Assembly: GCA_963931165.1 (NCBI GenBank)
Contig: OZ006985.1
Location: forward strand, 1,426,001 to 1,490,000
DNA length: 64,000 bases
Direction of reading: 5' to 3'
Origin: Ornithoclostridium sp944380285
GTDB lineage: Bacteria > Bacillota > Clostridia > Christensenellales > UBA3700
In this document: positions 1-8,129 of the stretch, piece by piece
Numbering within the stretch: the stretch's first letter is position 1
Layout: each line of letters starts with the position of its first letter
The notes under the pieces: model-generated
Told to the model about the DNA's origin: nothing
Seen by the model: only the letters and a program-made list of their open reading frames with translations
Database searches by the model: none
Position numbers and translations under genes: made by a program

Positions 1-285
1 ACGGGCGCGGCGCTCAGAGCGGCGGAGATCAACGCCGAGGTGCTGTTGCTCGCAAAGAACATCGACGGCGTATACGACGACGATCCGCGCAAAAATCCCA
101 ACGCCAAAAAGCTGGACGAGATAAGCTACGGCGAGGTCATCCAACGCGGCTTACAGGCGATGGACGCGACGGCGATCACGCTGTGCATGGAGAACAAGAT
201 ACCCATCATCGCGTTCGCGCTGCACGACAAAGACAGCATCGTCAGGGCTGTCAACGGCGAAAAGATAGGCACGATCATCAAGTGA
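1..285 (+). CDS. pyrH: UMP kinase, C-terminal part (cut by window edge)
   Basis: The frame is open from base 1 to a TGA at 283-285, giving the last 94 residues of uridylate kinase, which makes UDP from UMP and ATP in pyrimidine synthesis. The segment holds the typical amino-acid-kinase end: the nucleotide-contacting stretch KNIDGVYDDDPRKNPNAK, then ISYGEVIQ, LQAMDATA and the final GTIIK. pyrH directly before frr is the normal Firmicutes order, which supports the call. The start lies outside the window. A strong terminator follows the stop, so frr is probably transcribed mainly from its own promoter. Confidence 0.95.
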   Translation, partial: TGAALRAAEINAEVLLLAKNIDGVYDDDPRKNPNAKKLDEISYGEVIQRGLQAMDATAITLCMENKIPIIAFALHDKDSIVRAVNGEKIGTIIK

Positions 286-291
286 GAGACG

Positions 292-319
292 GGCGGCGCG
301 GTTGCGCCGCCTATTTTTT
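292..319 (+). terminator. Intrinsic terminator after pyrH
   Basis: GGCGGCGC and GCGCCGCC form a perfect 8-bp stem around the loop GGTT, followed after TA by a run of six T. It lies 6 bases past the pyrH stop. Confidence 0.85.
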
Positions 320-330
320 GCGCAAAAGCA

Positions 331-359
331 TTGTAAAATGCGCGTATATTTGATATAAT
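331..359 (+). promoter_or_regulatory. Sigma-A type promoter for frr
   Basis: TTGTAA (331-336), a 17-base spacer, and a perfect TATAAT (354-359). Transcription would start near 366, giving frr a short leader with the ribosome site GCGAGGT before the ATG at 387. Confidence 0.7.
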
Positions 360-386
360 GCAATCAGCAACATTGCGAGGTAAACT

Positions 387-965
387 ATGATCAACACCGA
401 AAACATCGATGTTCTGGAACTCTTCGACGAGTTCGAAACCAAGCTCGAACACGGCGTTCAAAGCCTTCAAGGCGAATTTGCCAAGCTCAAAGCGGGCAGG
501 GCGAATCCGCACATTCTCGACAAGATCACCGTCGACTACTACGGCACTCCGACCCCGATCAAGCAGGTCGGCAACATCAGCGTGCCCGAGGCGAGGCTTC
601 TCGTCATCAGCGTTTGGGACACGAGCATTCTCAAAAACGTCGAGAAGGCGATCATTGCCGCCAACATCGGCATCACCCCGGGCAACGACGGCAAGGTCAT
701 ACGTCTCGTCTTTCCCGAATTGACGCAGGAGACGCGCAAGAGCCTGTGCAAGGAGATCAAGGCTTTGAGCGAGAGCGTCAAAGTGTCGCTTCGCAACGCG
801 CGCCGCGACGCCAACGACGCGATCAAGAAACTCAAAAAGGACAGCGCGATCACCGAAGACGACGCGGCGGCTTACGAGAAAGAGGTCGACAAGATCCTCT
901 CCGCCAAGATCGCCGAGATCGACGCGATGACCAAGAACAAAGAAGACGAGGTAATGACCGTTTGA
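387..965 (+). CDS. frr: Ribosome recycling factor
   Basis: This 192-residue protein has the usual length of RRF, which with EF-G splits the post-termination ribosome in the cytoplasm. Family hallmarks are the early KAGRANPHILD, the VDYYGTPTPIKQVGNISVPEAR block and the C-terminal helical part with RNARRDANDAIKKLKKD and EDD. The ATG at 387 follows GCGAGGT at a good distance. Its stop overlaps the uppS start in TTGA, so the two are translationally coupled. It has its own promoter behind the pyrH terminator. Confidence 0.97.
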   Translation: MINTENIDVLELFDEFETKLEHGVQSLQGEFAKLKAGRANPHILDKITVDYYGTPTPIKQVGNISVPEARLLVISVWDTSILKNVEKAIIAANIGITPGNDGKVIRLVFPELTQETRKSLCKEIKALSESVKVSLRNARRDANDAIKKLKKDSAITEDDAAAYEKEVDKILSAKIAEIDAMTKNKEDEVMTV

Positions 966-1663
966 CAGACAAAGTCACGCCGCGCCACATCGCGTTCATC
1001 ATGGACGGCAACGGCAGGTGGGCAAAAAAGCGTCTTCTGCCGCGCAAGGCAGGGCACAGACAGGGCGTTAAGGCGCTCGAAAAGGTCGTCGACGCGTGCG
1101 AAAAGCGCGGCGTCGAGATGGTCACGTTTTATGCGTTTTCGACCGAGAATTGGGCGCGTCCTCAAGATGAGATCGACGCGCTCTTCGCGATGGTCGCCGA
1201 GTTTGCCGACACCCGCCTCAAAGAGTATGTCCAAAGGGGTCTGCGCATTTTGTTCATCGGCGATCTGACGCCGCTGCCGCAAAAGACTCGGGACGCGTGC
1301 ACCCGCATCGTCGAGGCGGCGAAGGGCAACAAGGGGATGATCGTCTGCATCGCGCTCAATTACGGCGGCAGGGACGAGATCGTCCGTGCAGTCAGGACGC
1401 TGTTGCAGTCGGGACTGAAAGACGTCGACGTCGAAACGCTTTCCGACTGCATGTACACCGGCGGCTTGCCCGATCCCGACGTCATCGTCCGTTCGAGCGG
1501 CGAGAAGAGATTGAGCAATTTTATGCTGTGGCAGGCGGCATATTCCGAATTTGTGTTCAGGGACGAGCTTTGGCCCGACTTTGACGAAAAGATCATTGAC
1601 GCGGTGCTCGAAGAGTACGCTTCGCGCGACCGCAGATACGGCAGTGTAAAGAGGTTGAACTGA
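962..1663 (+). CDS. uppS: Isoprenyl (undecaprenyl) diphosphate synthase
   Basis: Cis-prenyltransferase that condenses IPP onto FPP to make the C55 lipid carrier for peptidoglycan. I place the start at TTG 962, inside the frr stop (TTGA), which gives 233 residues. The catalytic stretch IMDGNGRWAKK then begins near residue 13, with the essential Asp at 15. YAFSTENW, ALNYGGRDEI, RSSGEKRLSNF and FRDELWPDF follow in the family order. Its end overlaps cdsA by one base. It forms part of the lipid/isoprenoid cluster uppS-cdsA-dxr-rseP-ispG. Confidence 0.95.
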   Translation: MTDKVTPRHIAFIMDGNGRWAKKRLLPRKAGHRQGVKALEKVVDACEKRGVEMVTFYAFSTENWARPQDEIDALFAMVAEFADTRLKEYVQRGLRILFIGDLTPLPQKTRDACTRIVEAAKGNKGMIVCIALNYGGRDEIVRAVRTLLQSGLKDVDVETLSDCMYTGGLPDPDVIVRSSGEKRLSNFMLWQAAYSEFVFRDELWPDFDEKIIDAVLEEYASRDRRYGSVKRLN

Positions 1664-2511
1664 TGTTGAAGAGGATCTTGACTGCGGCTGTTTTGATACT
1701 TGTGCTCGTCGGGACGTTTGCCGCCGGCTTGTTTGTGTCGCCGTACTTCATCGACGCGGTCGTATGGCTGTGCTCGCTCGTCGCTCTGCACGAAATGCAC
1801 GGCGCTCTCAAAAAAGCGGGTTACGACCCGATCGTACCCGGGCTTGTCGTCGCGGGCGTCACGACCGTACCGCTGGCGGCTTGGCTGGGCGCGCCGGGTG
1901 CGATAGCCGGCGTCTCGCTCGGCATGATTGCCGCGCTCGCGGTGTTTACGGCAAAGCATAATTACGAACTCAAAGATCTTGCGACGACCGCGCTCGCACT
2001 GATCTATCCGCTCGCGTTGACGAGCATTTTCTCATTGATCAATCACGGGTACGGCGGCTTTCTCGGCTTGTTGCTCGCGATCGTCGTGCCGGTGATGACG
2101 GACACGATGGCATATTTTGTCGGCGTGACAGTCGGAGGCAAAAAACTTTGCCCCAACATCAGTCCCAAAAAGACTATCTCGGGCGCGATCGGCGGCATTA
2201 TCGGCGGCGTTTTGGGCGCGTTTTTGATCTTTGTCCTTTTCGACTGGACGAACGCGATCTCCGAAAGGCATTACCTTACGGACGACCTTTGGGTGTCGCT
2301 TGCGCTCTATCTCGTGATAGGCTATCTCGGCGCGTTTGTCTGCGAGGTCGGCGACCTTGCGGCAAGCTGGATCAAGCGCAAGGCGGGCATCAAGGACTTC
2401 GGCAAGATCTTTCCCGGGCACGGCGGACTCATGGACAGGCTGGACAGCATAATGTTCATGCTGCCGATCGTCTATCTGCTGTTCGCGTGCGTCAACGCGG
2501 TATCGGCGTGA
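1663..2511 (+). CDS. cdsA: Phosphatidate cytidylyltransferase (CDP-diglyceride synthase)
   Basis: Integral membrane enzyme (282 residues, many hydrophobic segments) that converts phosphatidic acid and CTP to CDP-diacylglycerol. The C-terminal signature KDFGKIFPGHGGLMDRLDS (about residues 244-262) matches the CDS family consensus ending in HGGxxDRxD. MTDTMAYFVG and SPKKTISGAIGG in the middle are also family-typical. The ATG overlaps the uppS TGA by one base, which implies coupling. dxr starts 7 bases after the stop. Confidence 0.95.
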   Translation: MLKRILTAAVLILVLVGTFAAGLFVSPYFIDAVVWLCSLVALHEMHGALKKAGYDPIVPGLVVAGVTTVPLAAWLGAPGAIAGVSLGMIAALAVFTAKHNYELKDLATTALALIYPLALTSIFSLINHGYGGFLGLLLAIVVPVMTDTMAYFVGVTVGGKKLCPNISPKKTISGAIGGIIGGVLGAFLIFVLFDWTNAISERHYLTDDLWVSLALYLVIGYLGAFVCEVGDLAASWIKRKAGIKDFGKIFPGHGGLMDRLDSIMFMLPIVYLLFACVNAVSA

Positions 2512-2518
2512 AGCGGTC

Positions 2519-3661
2519 ATGAAGTCGCTGACGATACTCGGTTCTACCGGCTCGATAGGCACTCAGGCGCTCGACATCGTCCGCGCCTATCCTCACGAAT
2601 TTGAGGTGTACGGGCTGTGCTGCGGCGGCAACGTCGAATTGCTCGAAAGGCAGATCGTCGAGTTCAAACCCAAGGTCGTCGCTGTCAAAGACGAAGAGGC
2701 GGCGAGGCGGCTCGACGCGCACGGCGCCGAGGTGCTTTGCGGCAGTGACGCAGCGCGGCTGCTTGCGGCGCGCAAGGTCGACCTTTTGCTCAACGCGTTG
2801 GTCGGGATCAGCGGCTTTTTGCCGACGGTCGCGGCGATCGAGGCGGGCAGCGGGATCGCTCTCGCAAACAAGGAGACTTTGGTCGCGGGCGGCGACGTCA
2901 TAGACGACCTCTGCAAAAAACGCGGCACGCGCATCTTGCCCGTGGACAGCGAACACAGCGCGATCTGGCAATGTCTGGACAGACGCGCCGAGGACGCGCC
3001 TAAATGCGAATCGCTGATCTTGACCGCTTCGGGCGGACCTTTCCGCGGCAAAAAGGCGGAAGAGATCGCCGGCGCGACCCTTGCCGACGCGATCAAGCAT
3101 CCGACTTGGAACATGGGCATCAAGGTGACCGTCGACAGCGCGAGCATGATGAACAAGGGCTTTGAGATCATCGAGGCGATGCATCTTTTCGGCGTGCCGG
3201 CGGACAGGATCGAGGTCGTCGTGCACAGGCAGAGCGTCGTGCATTCGATGGTGCGCTTTGCCGACGGCAGCGTGATCGCCCAGATGAGCTATCCCGACAT
3301 GAAGCTGCCGATATCGCTCGCTTTGCTCTATCCCGAAAGGGGGAGCGCATGTTTTTCGCCGCTGTCGTTCGACGGGCTTTCGCTCGACTTTGAAAAGCCC
3401 GATCTCGACACCTTCAAATGTCTCAAACTCGCTACGCAATGCGCGGCGATAGGCGGGCTCTATCCGACCGCGCTCAACGCCGCAAACGAAATCGCTGTCG
3501 ACAAGTTTGTCAAGGGCATTATAAAATTCGGCGAGATACCGTATTATATCAATGAGGCTCTTCAAGCGTTCGTGCCGCAGGGCGACAGCCGCAATGCGGA
3601 AGACGTGCTAGCGGCGGACGCGCGGGTGAGGGAGCTGACTCAAAAACTTACGGAGATCTGA
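2519..3661 (+). CDS. dxr: 1-deoxy-D-xylulose 5-phosphate reductoisomerase
   Basis: Second enzyme of the MEP isoprenoid pathway, converting DXP to MEP with NADPH and a divalent metal. The protein has 380 residues, the usual length. The nucleotide-binding GSTGSIGTQALDIV is at residues 7-20. The metal ligands lie in VDSEHSAIWQ (Asp143, Glu145), and the flexible-loop and substrate motifs SGGPFRG, HPTWNMG, MNKGFEIIEA and HRQSVVHSMV are all present. dxs (28.6 kb) and ispG (4.8 kb) are in the same window, so the organism uses the MEP route. Confidence 0.97.
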   Translation: MKSLTILGSTGSIGTQALDIVRAYPHEFEVYGLCCGGNVELLERQIVEFKPKVVAVKDEEAARRLDAHGAEVLCGSDAARLLAARKVDLLLNALVGISGFLPTVAAIEAGSGIALANKETLVAGGDVIDDLCKKRGTRILPVDSEHSAIWQCLDRRAEDAPKCESLILTASGGPFRGKKAEEIAGATLADAIKHPTWNMGIKVTVDSASMMNKGFEIIEAMHLFGVPADRIEVVVHRQSVVHSMVRFADGSVIAQMSYPDMKLPISLALLYPERGSACFSPLSFDGLSLDFEKPDLDTFKCLKLATQCAAIGGLYPTALNAANEIAVDKFVKGIIKFGEIPYYINEALQAFVPQGDSRNAEDVLAADARVRELTQKLTEI

Positions 3662-3662
3662 A

Positions 3663-4754
3663 ATGTTGCTTTTGTCGGTCGACGCCGCCGAAATTTTCAA
3701 GTGGATAGGGTACATCATCGTCGCGATGCTGTGCTTTATGTTCATGATCGTCGTTCACGAGCTGGGGCACTATACCGCCGGCAAATTGCTCGGATTCAAG
3801 ATCAACGAATTTGCGGTCGGCTTCGGTCCCGCGATCTTCAAAAAGACCAAGAAAAACGGAGAAGTGTTTTCGCTCAGGTGCATCCCCGCTGGCGGATTTT
3901 GCGCGTTTGAGGGCGAGGACGAAGAGGAGGGCGAAAGACCGGACGCCTTCAACGCAAAGCCCGTTTGGAAGAGGATCATCGTGCTCGCCGCAGGCGTGAC
4001 GTTCAACTTTGTAAGCGCGATCGTCATCCTCAACTTTTTCTTCATGGGCTACGGCGAGGCTGTACCGCACGTCGGCGCGGTCTACGAGTACACGGACGGA
4101 GCCGAGCAGCAATTTCAAGAGGGCGATCTCATCCTGTCCGTCGACGGGACGAAGATGTATTGCATGATCGACCCGAGCAAGCTCGCGTCCTCGTTCGTGG
4201 GCGGCGGAGCGCACGAGGTCGTTGTGCTTCGAGACGGCGAAGAGGTGACGCTGACGGTCGAAAAACACACATACGATCAAGTCGTCACCGACGAACTCGG
4301 CGGCGAGGTCGTCACGCCGGCGACGGGGCTTGGGATATCCTTTACGCTGTCGCCGTACAAGCTGAGTTACGGCGAGGCGCTGGGCAGGAGTTTCACCTTT
4401 TCGGGCGAAGTGGTCAAGCTGACTTTCAAGGCGATAGGGCAGCTTTTCACGGGCGACGCAAAGGTCAGCGAGACTATGGGCGGTACGGTGACGGCGGTGT
4501 CGTCGCTCGTACAATTGACGAGTTCGGGCGCGCCGGCGATCGCTTACGGCGTCGCGGTGCTGTCGCTGTCGATAGCGTTGATGAACATTTTGCCGCTGCC
4601 CGCATTGGACGGCATGAGGATAGTGTTCGCCGTCATCGAGGGCATCAGGCGCAAGCCGCTCAACCGCAAGGTAGAGGGCGTCATACACACGGTGGGACTG
4701 TTCCTCTTGCTCGGGCTTGCGATCACGTTCGATCTGCTACACTTTTTCGGATAG
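3663..4754 (+). CDS. rseP: Site-2 intramembrane zinc metalloprotease RseP
   Basis: The zinc motif HELGH is at residues 32-36 in the first membrane segment. A PDZ-like region (about residues 130-220) and the second catalytic motif ALMNILPLPALDG near the C-terminus follow. The length of 363 residues is normal for a Gram-positive RseP/RasP. Such proteases cleave anti-sigma factors and signal-peptide remnants in the membrane. The large membrane-anchored partner of the ECF sigma factor at 39.3 kb is a conceivable substrate, but that is inference only. Confidence 0.95.
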   Translation: MLLLSVDAAEIFKWIGYIIVAMLCFMFMIVVHELGHYTAGKLLGFKINEFAVGFGPAIFKKTKKNGEVFSLRCIPAGGFCAFEGEDEEEGERPDAFNAKPVWKRIIVLAAGVTFNFVSAIVILNFFFMGYGEAVPHVGAVYEYTDGAEQQFQEGDLILSVDGTKMYCMIDPSKLASSFVGGGAHEVVVLRDGEEVTLTVEKHTYDQVVTDELGGEVVTPATGLGISFTLSPYKLSYGEALGRSFTFSGEVVKLTFKAIGQLFTGDAKVSETMGGTVTAVSSLVQLTSSGAPAIAYGVAVLSLSIALMNILPLPALDGMRIVFAVIEGIRRKPLNRKVEGVIHTVGLFLLLGLAITFDLLHFFG

Positions 4755-4763
4755 AGGTGCATT

Positions 4764-5807
4764 ATGACGCGAAAGATAAAGATCGGAGACATCTTCATCG
4801 GCGGAGGCGAAAGGATCGCCGTCCAATCGATGACCAACACCAAGACCACGGACGTCGACGGCACTTTGGAGCAGCTGCGGCGGCTCAAAGCGGCGGGGTG
4901 CGACATCGCGCGCTGTTCAGTCCCCGACAAAGCGAGCGCGGATGCCCTCAAAGAGATCGTCAAAGGCTGCGACATGCCCGTCGTAGCCGACATACATTTC
5001 GACTATCGGCTCGCGGTCGCCGCGGCGCAGGCGGGCGCGGCGAAGATACGCATCAATCCCGGCAACATCGGCGACAAAAAGAACGTGGAATATCTCGCCG
5101 CATTCCTCAAAGAGCGCGGCGTCCCGATACGCATCGGCGTCAACGGCGGCTCGCTCGAAAAGAGGTTTGAGGGATTGCCGCTCGACGACGCGATGGTCGA
5201 GAGCGCGCTGTCGCATGCCAAGCTGCTCGAAGACTGCGGCTTTTACGACACCGTCATCTCGGTCAAATCGAGCAATGTTCGGGCGTGCGTTTCGGCATAC
5301 CGCAAGCTGTCGAAGAGATGCGACTATCCGCTGCACGTCGGCGTGACCGAGGCGGGCATCTATGAAAAGGGGCTCGTAAAATCCGCGATCGGCATCGGCG
5401 CGTTGCTGCTCGACGGGATAGGTGACACGATACGCGTGTCGCTGACAGACGATCCCGTCAAAGAGGTGCACGCGGCGAACGAGATCTTGAAGGCTATCGA
5501 CCTCTACCGCGGCGCATATGCCGAAGTCGTCGCGTGTCCGACCTGCGCGAGGACGTGCATCGACGTCAAGGGGATAGCGACCGCAATGCAGGAGTATGCG
5601 TCGTCGCTCGACTTCAAGTTGAAGATCGCGGTTATGGGCTGCGTCGTCAACGGACTCGGAGAGGGCAAGGACAGCGATATCGGCGTCGCGGGCGGCAAGG
5701 ACAAGTCGGTCATCTTCAAGGGAGGCAACATCGTCCGCACCGTCGCAAACGAAGACATTTTGACCGCTCTCAAAGAGGAGATCGAGTCGCTCCGAAAAAA
5801 TTTTTGA
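4764..5807 (+). CDS. ispG: 4-hydroxy-3-methylbut-2-en-1-yl diphosphate synthase
   Basis: Iron-sulfur enzyme of the MEP pathway (347 residues) that reduces MEcPP to HMBPP. The N-terminal TIM-barrel part carries IAVQSMTNTKT and RINPGNIG. The C-terminal cluster domain has CPTCARTC (cysteines near 258 and 261) and GCVVNGLGEGKDSDIGVAGG with the third cysteine. The start ATG lies 9 bases after rseP. An imperfect hairpin with T/A runs follows the stop, before an independent promoter. Confidence 0.97.
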   Translation: MTRKIKIGDIFIGGGERIAVQSMTNTKTTDVDGTLEQLRRLKAAGCDIARCSVPDKASADALKEIVKGCDMPVVADIHFDYRLAVAAAQAGAAKIRINPGNIGDKKNVEYLAAFLKERGVPIRIGVNGGSLEKRFEGLPLDDAMVESALSHAKLLEDCGFYDTVISVKSSNVRACVSAYRKLSKRCDYPLHVGVTEAGIYEKGLVKSAIGIGALLLDGIGDTIRVSLTDDPVKEVHAANEILKAIDLYRGAYAEVVACPTCARTCIDVKGIATAMQEYASSLDFKLKIAVMGCVVNGLGEGKDSDIGVAGGKDKSVIFKGGNIVRTVANEDILTALKEEIESLRKNF

Positions 5808-5870
5808 GCAAAAAAAGTCAAGCGCCGTAAGGGTTTTTCGCCCTCTTGCGAAAAAAAGTGGCGCGTAACC

Positions 5871-5899
5871 TTGACTTTGGAGGGTTTGTGCCTTATAAT
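5871..5899 (+). promoter_or_regulatory. Strong sigma-A type promoter, predicted leaderless start
   Basis: TTGACT (5871-5876), a 17-base spacer and TATAAT (5894-5899). The -10 box ends 6 bases before the ATG at 5906, so the expected start point falls on the A of the ATG. There is no Shine-Dalgarno. The -35 box is the right arm of a 7-bp inverted repeat (AGTCAAG 5816-5822 / CTTGACT 5870-5876). Confidence 0.7.
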
Positions 5900-5905
5900 T
5901 CGGGT

Positions 5906-7483
5906 ATGGAGAGTTCATCCGAGTTTTTGCGGTATCTCGCATACGTCTATGACCATGCTTACGACATGCTGAGGGTGCGGAAAGCGATCGTCGATCCCCA
6001 AAACGATTCGCTGACCGTGGAGTTCGTGCTGTCGTATGAGGACTACGACAAGGTGACCGCCGAGGACAGGGAGAAGATCGATTCCGCCGTCAAATTGATG
6101 TTCGCCGACTTCTCGACAGTCAAGACAGTCTATCGCAAAAATCTACTCTCCGAAGAGGCGGTCGCAGCTCTCGTCCGCCGCTATATCGGCGAAAACAACA
6201 GGGCTTTGCTGACCATTTTGAGCAAGGATAACACCGAGATCTCCGCTTCCGATGACGGGATATCCATCGTGTTTTCGGTGCCGAGCGCCGCGGCGTCGCT
6301 GTTGCAGGCGAGCGGCTTTGTCGACGGGCTGAAAAACTATCTCCTGTCCAACTACGACTGCCCGGTCGAAGTGTCGACAACGCTCGTCGAAAACATCACC
6401 GTCAACGAGCACGCCGACGAGGAGATCAAGGCTGTCGTCGTCGACGATCACATCGTCGCGTACAAGCTCGGTCACAAGATCTGCGGCGGAGAGATCAGGG
6501 GCGTGCCCAAGTATATCTCCACGTTCAAACAGCCGGCAAAGTATGTGTGCATGGTGGGCGAGGTGTCGTCGCTGCTCCGCGCCGTCTCCAAGCGCACTCA
6601 AAACGTCTACTACGCGTTCACTTTGGGCGACACGACAGCGGTGATGAACTGCCGTTACTTCACGCGCTCAAAGGACAGAGGTCCCCTCGACGTTTTGCAA
6701 GACGGCGACTCCGTCATCGTGTCGGGCGACCTCAACGAGGACAGCTATACGGGCGGCTTGACGCTGAACGTCAGGACTGTGTGGACGTGTACGATCGACT
6801 ATTCGTCCATCATCGTCAAAAAGGACAACGTCAAATTGCCCAAACCGCACGTCGATCTCACCCCTCAAAAAGTGGAGCTGGTCGGGCAGGGCGATCTGTT
6901 CGACACGGGCGAAGTCACGCCGATGTTGAAGGGCAAGACCTTCGTCGTCTTCGACCTCGAGACGACCGACCTCGACACCGAGACGTGCGCGATCGTCGAG
7001 ATCTGCGGCGTAAAGATCGTCGATGGAACGATCGTAGGCTATCTCTCCACGCTGGTCGACCCGTGCCGCCATATCCCCGAAGGCGCGTCCGAGACCAACC
7101 ACATCTATGACGACGACGTCAAGGACGCTCCGTACATCGAGGACGTGCTGCCTCGGTTCGCCGAGTGGGTGGGGAACGCCGCTTTGGTCGCGCACAACGG
7201 CTTTTCGTACGACTTCAAGATCCTCGACAGAGTGGGCGCGGAAATGGGCATATCCTTTGCAGGCAACGCCAAATATGACACCATTTTGATGTCGGTCGCG
7301 TGGCACGAAAAGGCGGGCACGAGGTCAAAGCTCAACCTCACCGCGATGTGCAAGGAGTTCGGCATTGAGCTGACCAACGCGCACCGCGCCTACTACGACA
7401 CGGTCGCAACGGCGCAGCTATTCATCAAATTGAGCGAAAAGATGGACGAGAACAACGTCTCGCCGACAAGATTCAGGCGCTGA
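5906..7483 (+). CDS. PolC-derived protein: PolC N-terminal region, OB fold and DEDDh exonuclease, without PHP or polymerase domains
   Basis: The 525-residue protein lies where Firmicutes carry polC (ispG ... rimP). Residues 1 to about 190 resemble the PolC N-terminal region. About 205-320 is an OB-fold segment (KYVCMVGEVSSLLRAVSKRT through VSGDLNEDSYTGG). About 345-525 is a proofreading exonuclease with all catalytic parts: FVVFDLETTD (Asp350, Glu352), LVAHNGFSYDF, and the PolC-like GIELTNAHRAYYDT with His and Asp. In PolC a PHP piece separates OB and exonuclease, and the polymerase core follows. Here KVEL runs almost straight into the exonuclease, and the stop is followed by the rimP promoter. 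I chose ATG 5906 because an upstream frame extension would cover the promoter. It may be a separate proofreading or repair nuclease. The replicative polymerase must lie elsewhere. Confidence 0.85.
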   Translation: MESSSEFLRYLAYVYDHAYDMLRVRKAIVDPQNDSLTVEFVLSYEDYDKVTAEDREKIDSAVKLMFADFSTVKTVYRKNLLSEEAVAALVRRYIGENNRALLTILSKDNTEISASDDGISIVFSVPSAAASLLQASGFVDGLKNYLLSNYDCPVEVSTTLVENITVNEHADEEIKAVVVDDHIVAYKLGHKICGGEIRGVPKYISTFKQPAKYVCMVGEVSSLLRAVSKRTQNVYYAFTLGDTTAVMNCRYFTRSKDRGPLDVLQDGDSVIVSGDLNEDSYTGGLTLNVRTVWTCTIDYSSIIVKKDNVKLPKPHVDLTPQKVELVGQGDLFDTGEVTPMLKGKTFVVFDLETTDLDTETCAIVEICGVKIVDGTIVGYLSTLVDPCRHIPEGASETNHIYDDDVKDAPYIEDVLPRFAEWVGNAALVAHNGFSYDFKILDRVGAEMGISFAGNAKYDTILMSVAWHEKAGTRSKLNLTAMCKEFGIELTNAHRAYYDTVATAQLFIKLSEKMDENNVSPTRFRR

Positions 7484-7527
7484 ACGCACGTTTTGCGAAA
7501 TATTTTATATATTTTATTATAAAAGCG

Positions 7528-7556
7528 TTGCGCCGAGAGCAAAATTGTGCTATGAT
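7528..7556 (+). promoter_or_regulatory. Promoter of the rimP-nusA-infB operon
   Basis: TTGCGC (7528-7533), a 17-base spacer and TATGAT (7551-7556), preceded by an A/T-only stretch that could act as an UP element. It gives a leader of about 90 bases with a strong hairpin. Confidence 0.65.
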
Positions 7557-7581
7557 GGTATCAACGAAGATAGTGTTGACT

Positions 7582-7610
7582 ATTCGAGCGGCTGACGAAG
7601 CCGCTCGAAT
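7582..7610 (+). other. Leader hairpin upstream of rimP
   Basis: ATTCGAGCGGCT and AGCCGCTCGAAT form a perfect 12-bp stem with the 5-base loop GACGA. No T-run follows, so it is not a plain terminator. It lies in the transcribed leader between promoter and rimP, where other Firmicutes also carry a strong hairpin. A role in stability or control of the rimP operon is likely but unproven. Confidence 0.6.
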
Positions 7611-7652
7611 CATACAGGTCGAAAATCATTCGCTAGACGGGAGGAGAGAAAC

Positions 7653-8120
7653 ATGTCAAAGATAGCCGACGCGGTCACCGAGCTCGTCAAGCCCATCGTC
7701 GAAGGGCTGGGCATGGAGCTTGTCGAAGTGCTGTTCGCCAAGACGAAGGAAGGCGACGCGCTGACCGTATTCATCGACAAGGAGGGCGGGGTGAGTCTCA
7801 ACGACTGCGAGGCGGTCCACAACGCGATCGACGCGCCGCTCGACGACCTCGATCCCACGGACGGCAAGCCGTACACGCTCAACGTCTCGTCGCCCGGTCT
7901 CGACAGACCGTTCAAGACGGACAGAGACTTTGCCAAACACATCGGCTTCAAGGTGGAGACGAGCCTGTTTGCGCCCATCGCCGGCGTAGGCAAAAAATTC
8001 GTCGCGACTCTCGCAGCCTACGATCCGCAAAGCGGAGTCGTCACGCTCGAACTCGACGGCAAGTCCGTCGCGATCGACAAAAAAGATATCGCAATCATAA
8101 GAGAACACATCGAGTTCTAG
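7653..8120 (+). CDS. rimP: Ribosome maturation factor RimP
   Basis: A protein of 155 residues, as expected for the 30S maturation factor. Visible signatures are the N-terminal GMELVEVLF, the DCEAVHNAID block, and the highly conserved YTLNVSSPGLDRPFKTDRDF, followed by the SH3-like C-terminal domain. The ATG follows GGGAGGAGAG. It is the first gene of the operon rimP-nusA-ylxR-ylxQ-infB-rbfA and onward, separated from the next by 9 bases. Confidence 0.95.
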   Translation: MSKIADAVTELVKPIVEGLGMELVEVLFAKTKEGDALTVFIDKEGGVSLNDCEAVHNAIDAPLDDLDPTDGKPYTLNVSSPGLDRPFKTDRDFAKHIGFKVETSLFAPIAGVGKKFVATLAAYDPQSGVVTLELDGKSVAIDKKDIAIIREHIEF

Positions 8121-8129
8121 GAGGATAAA

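Noticed and set aside
5846..5905. Upstream start for the PolC-like protein (20 extra residues)
   Set aside because: The extension would be encoded by the -35/-10 promoter region, and its residues do not resemble PolC.
5906..7652. The PolC-like gene as a simple frameshift of a full polC
   Set aside because: After the stop only about 170 bases remain before rimP, filled by a promoter and a hairpin; there is no polymerase sequence in any frame, and the PHP insertion is also absent.
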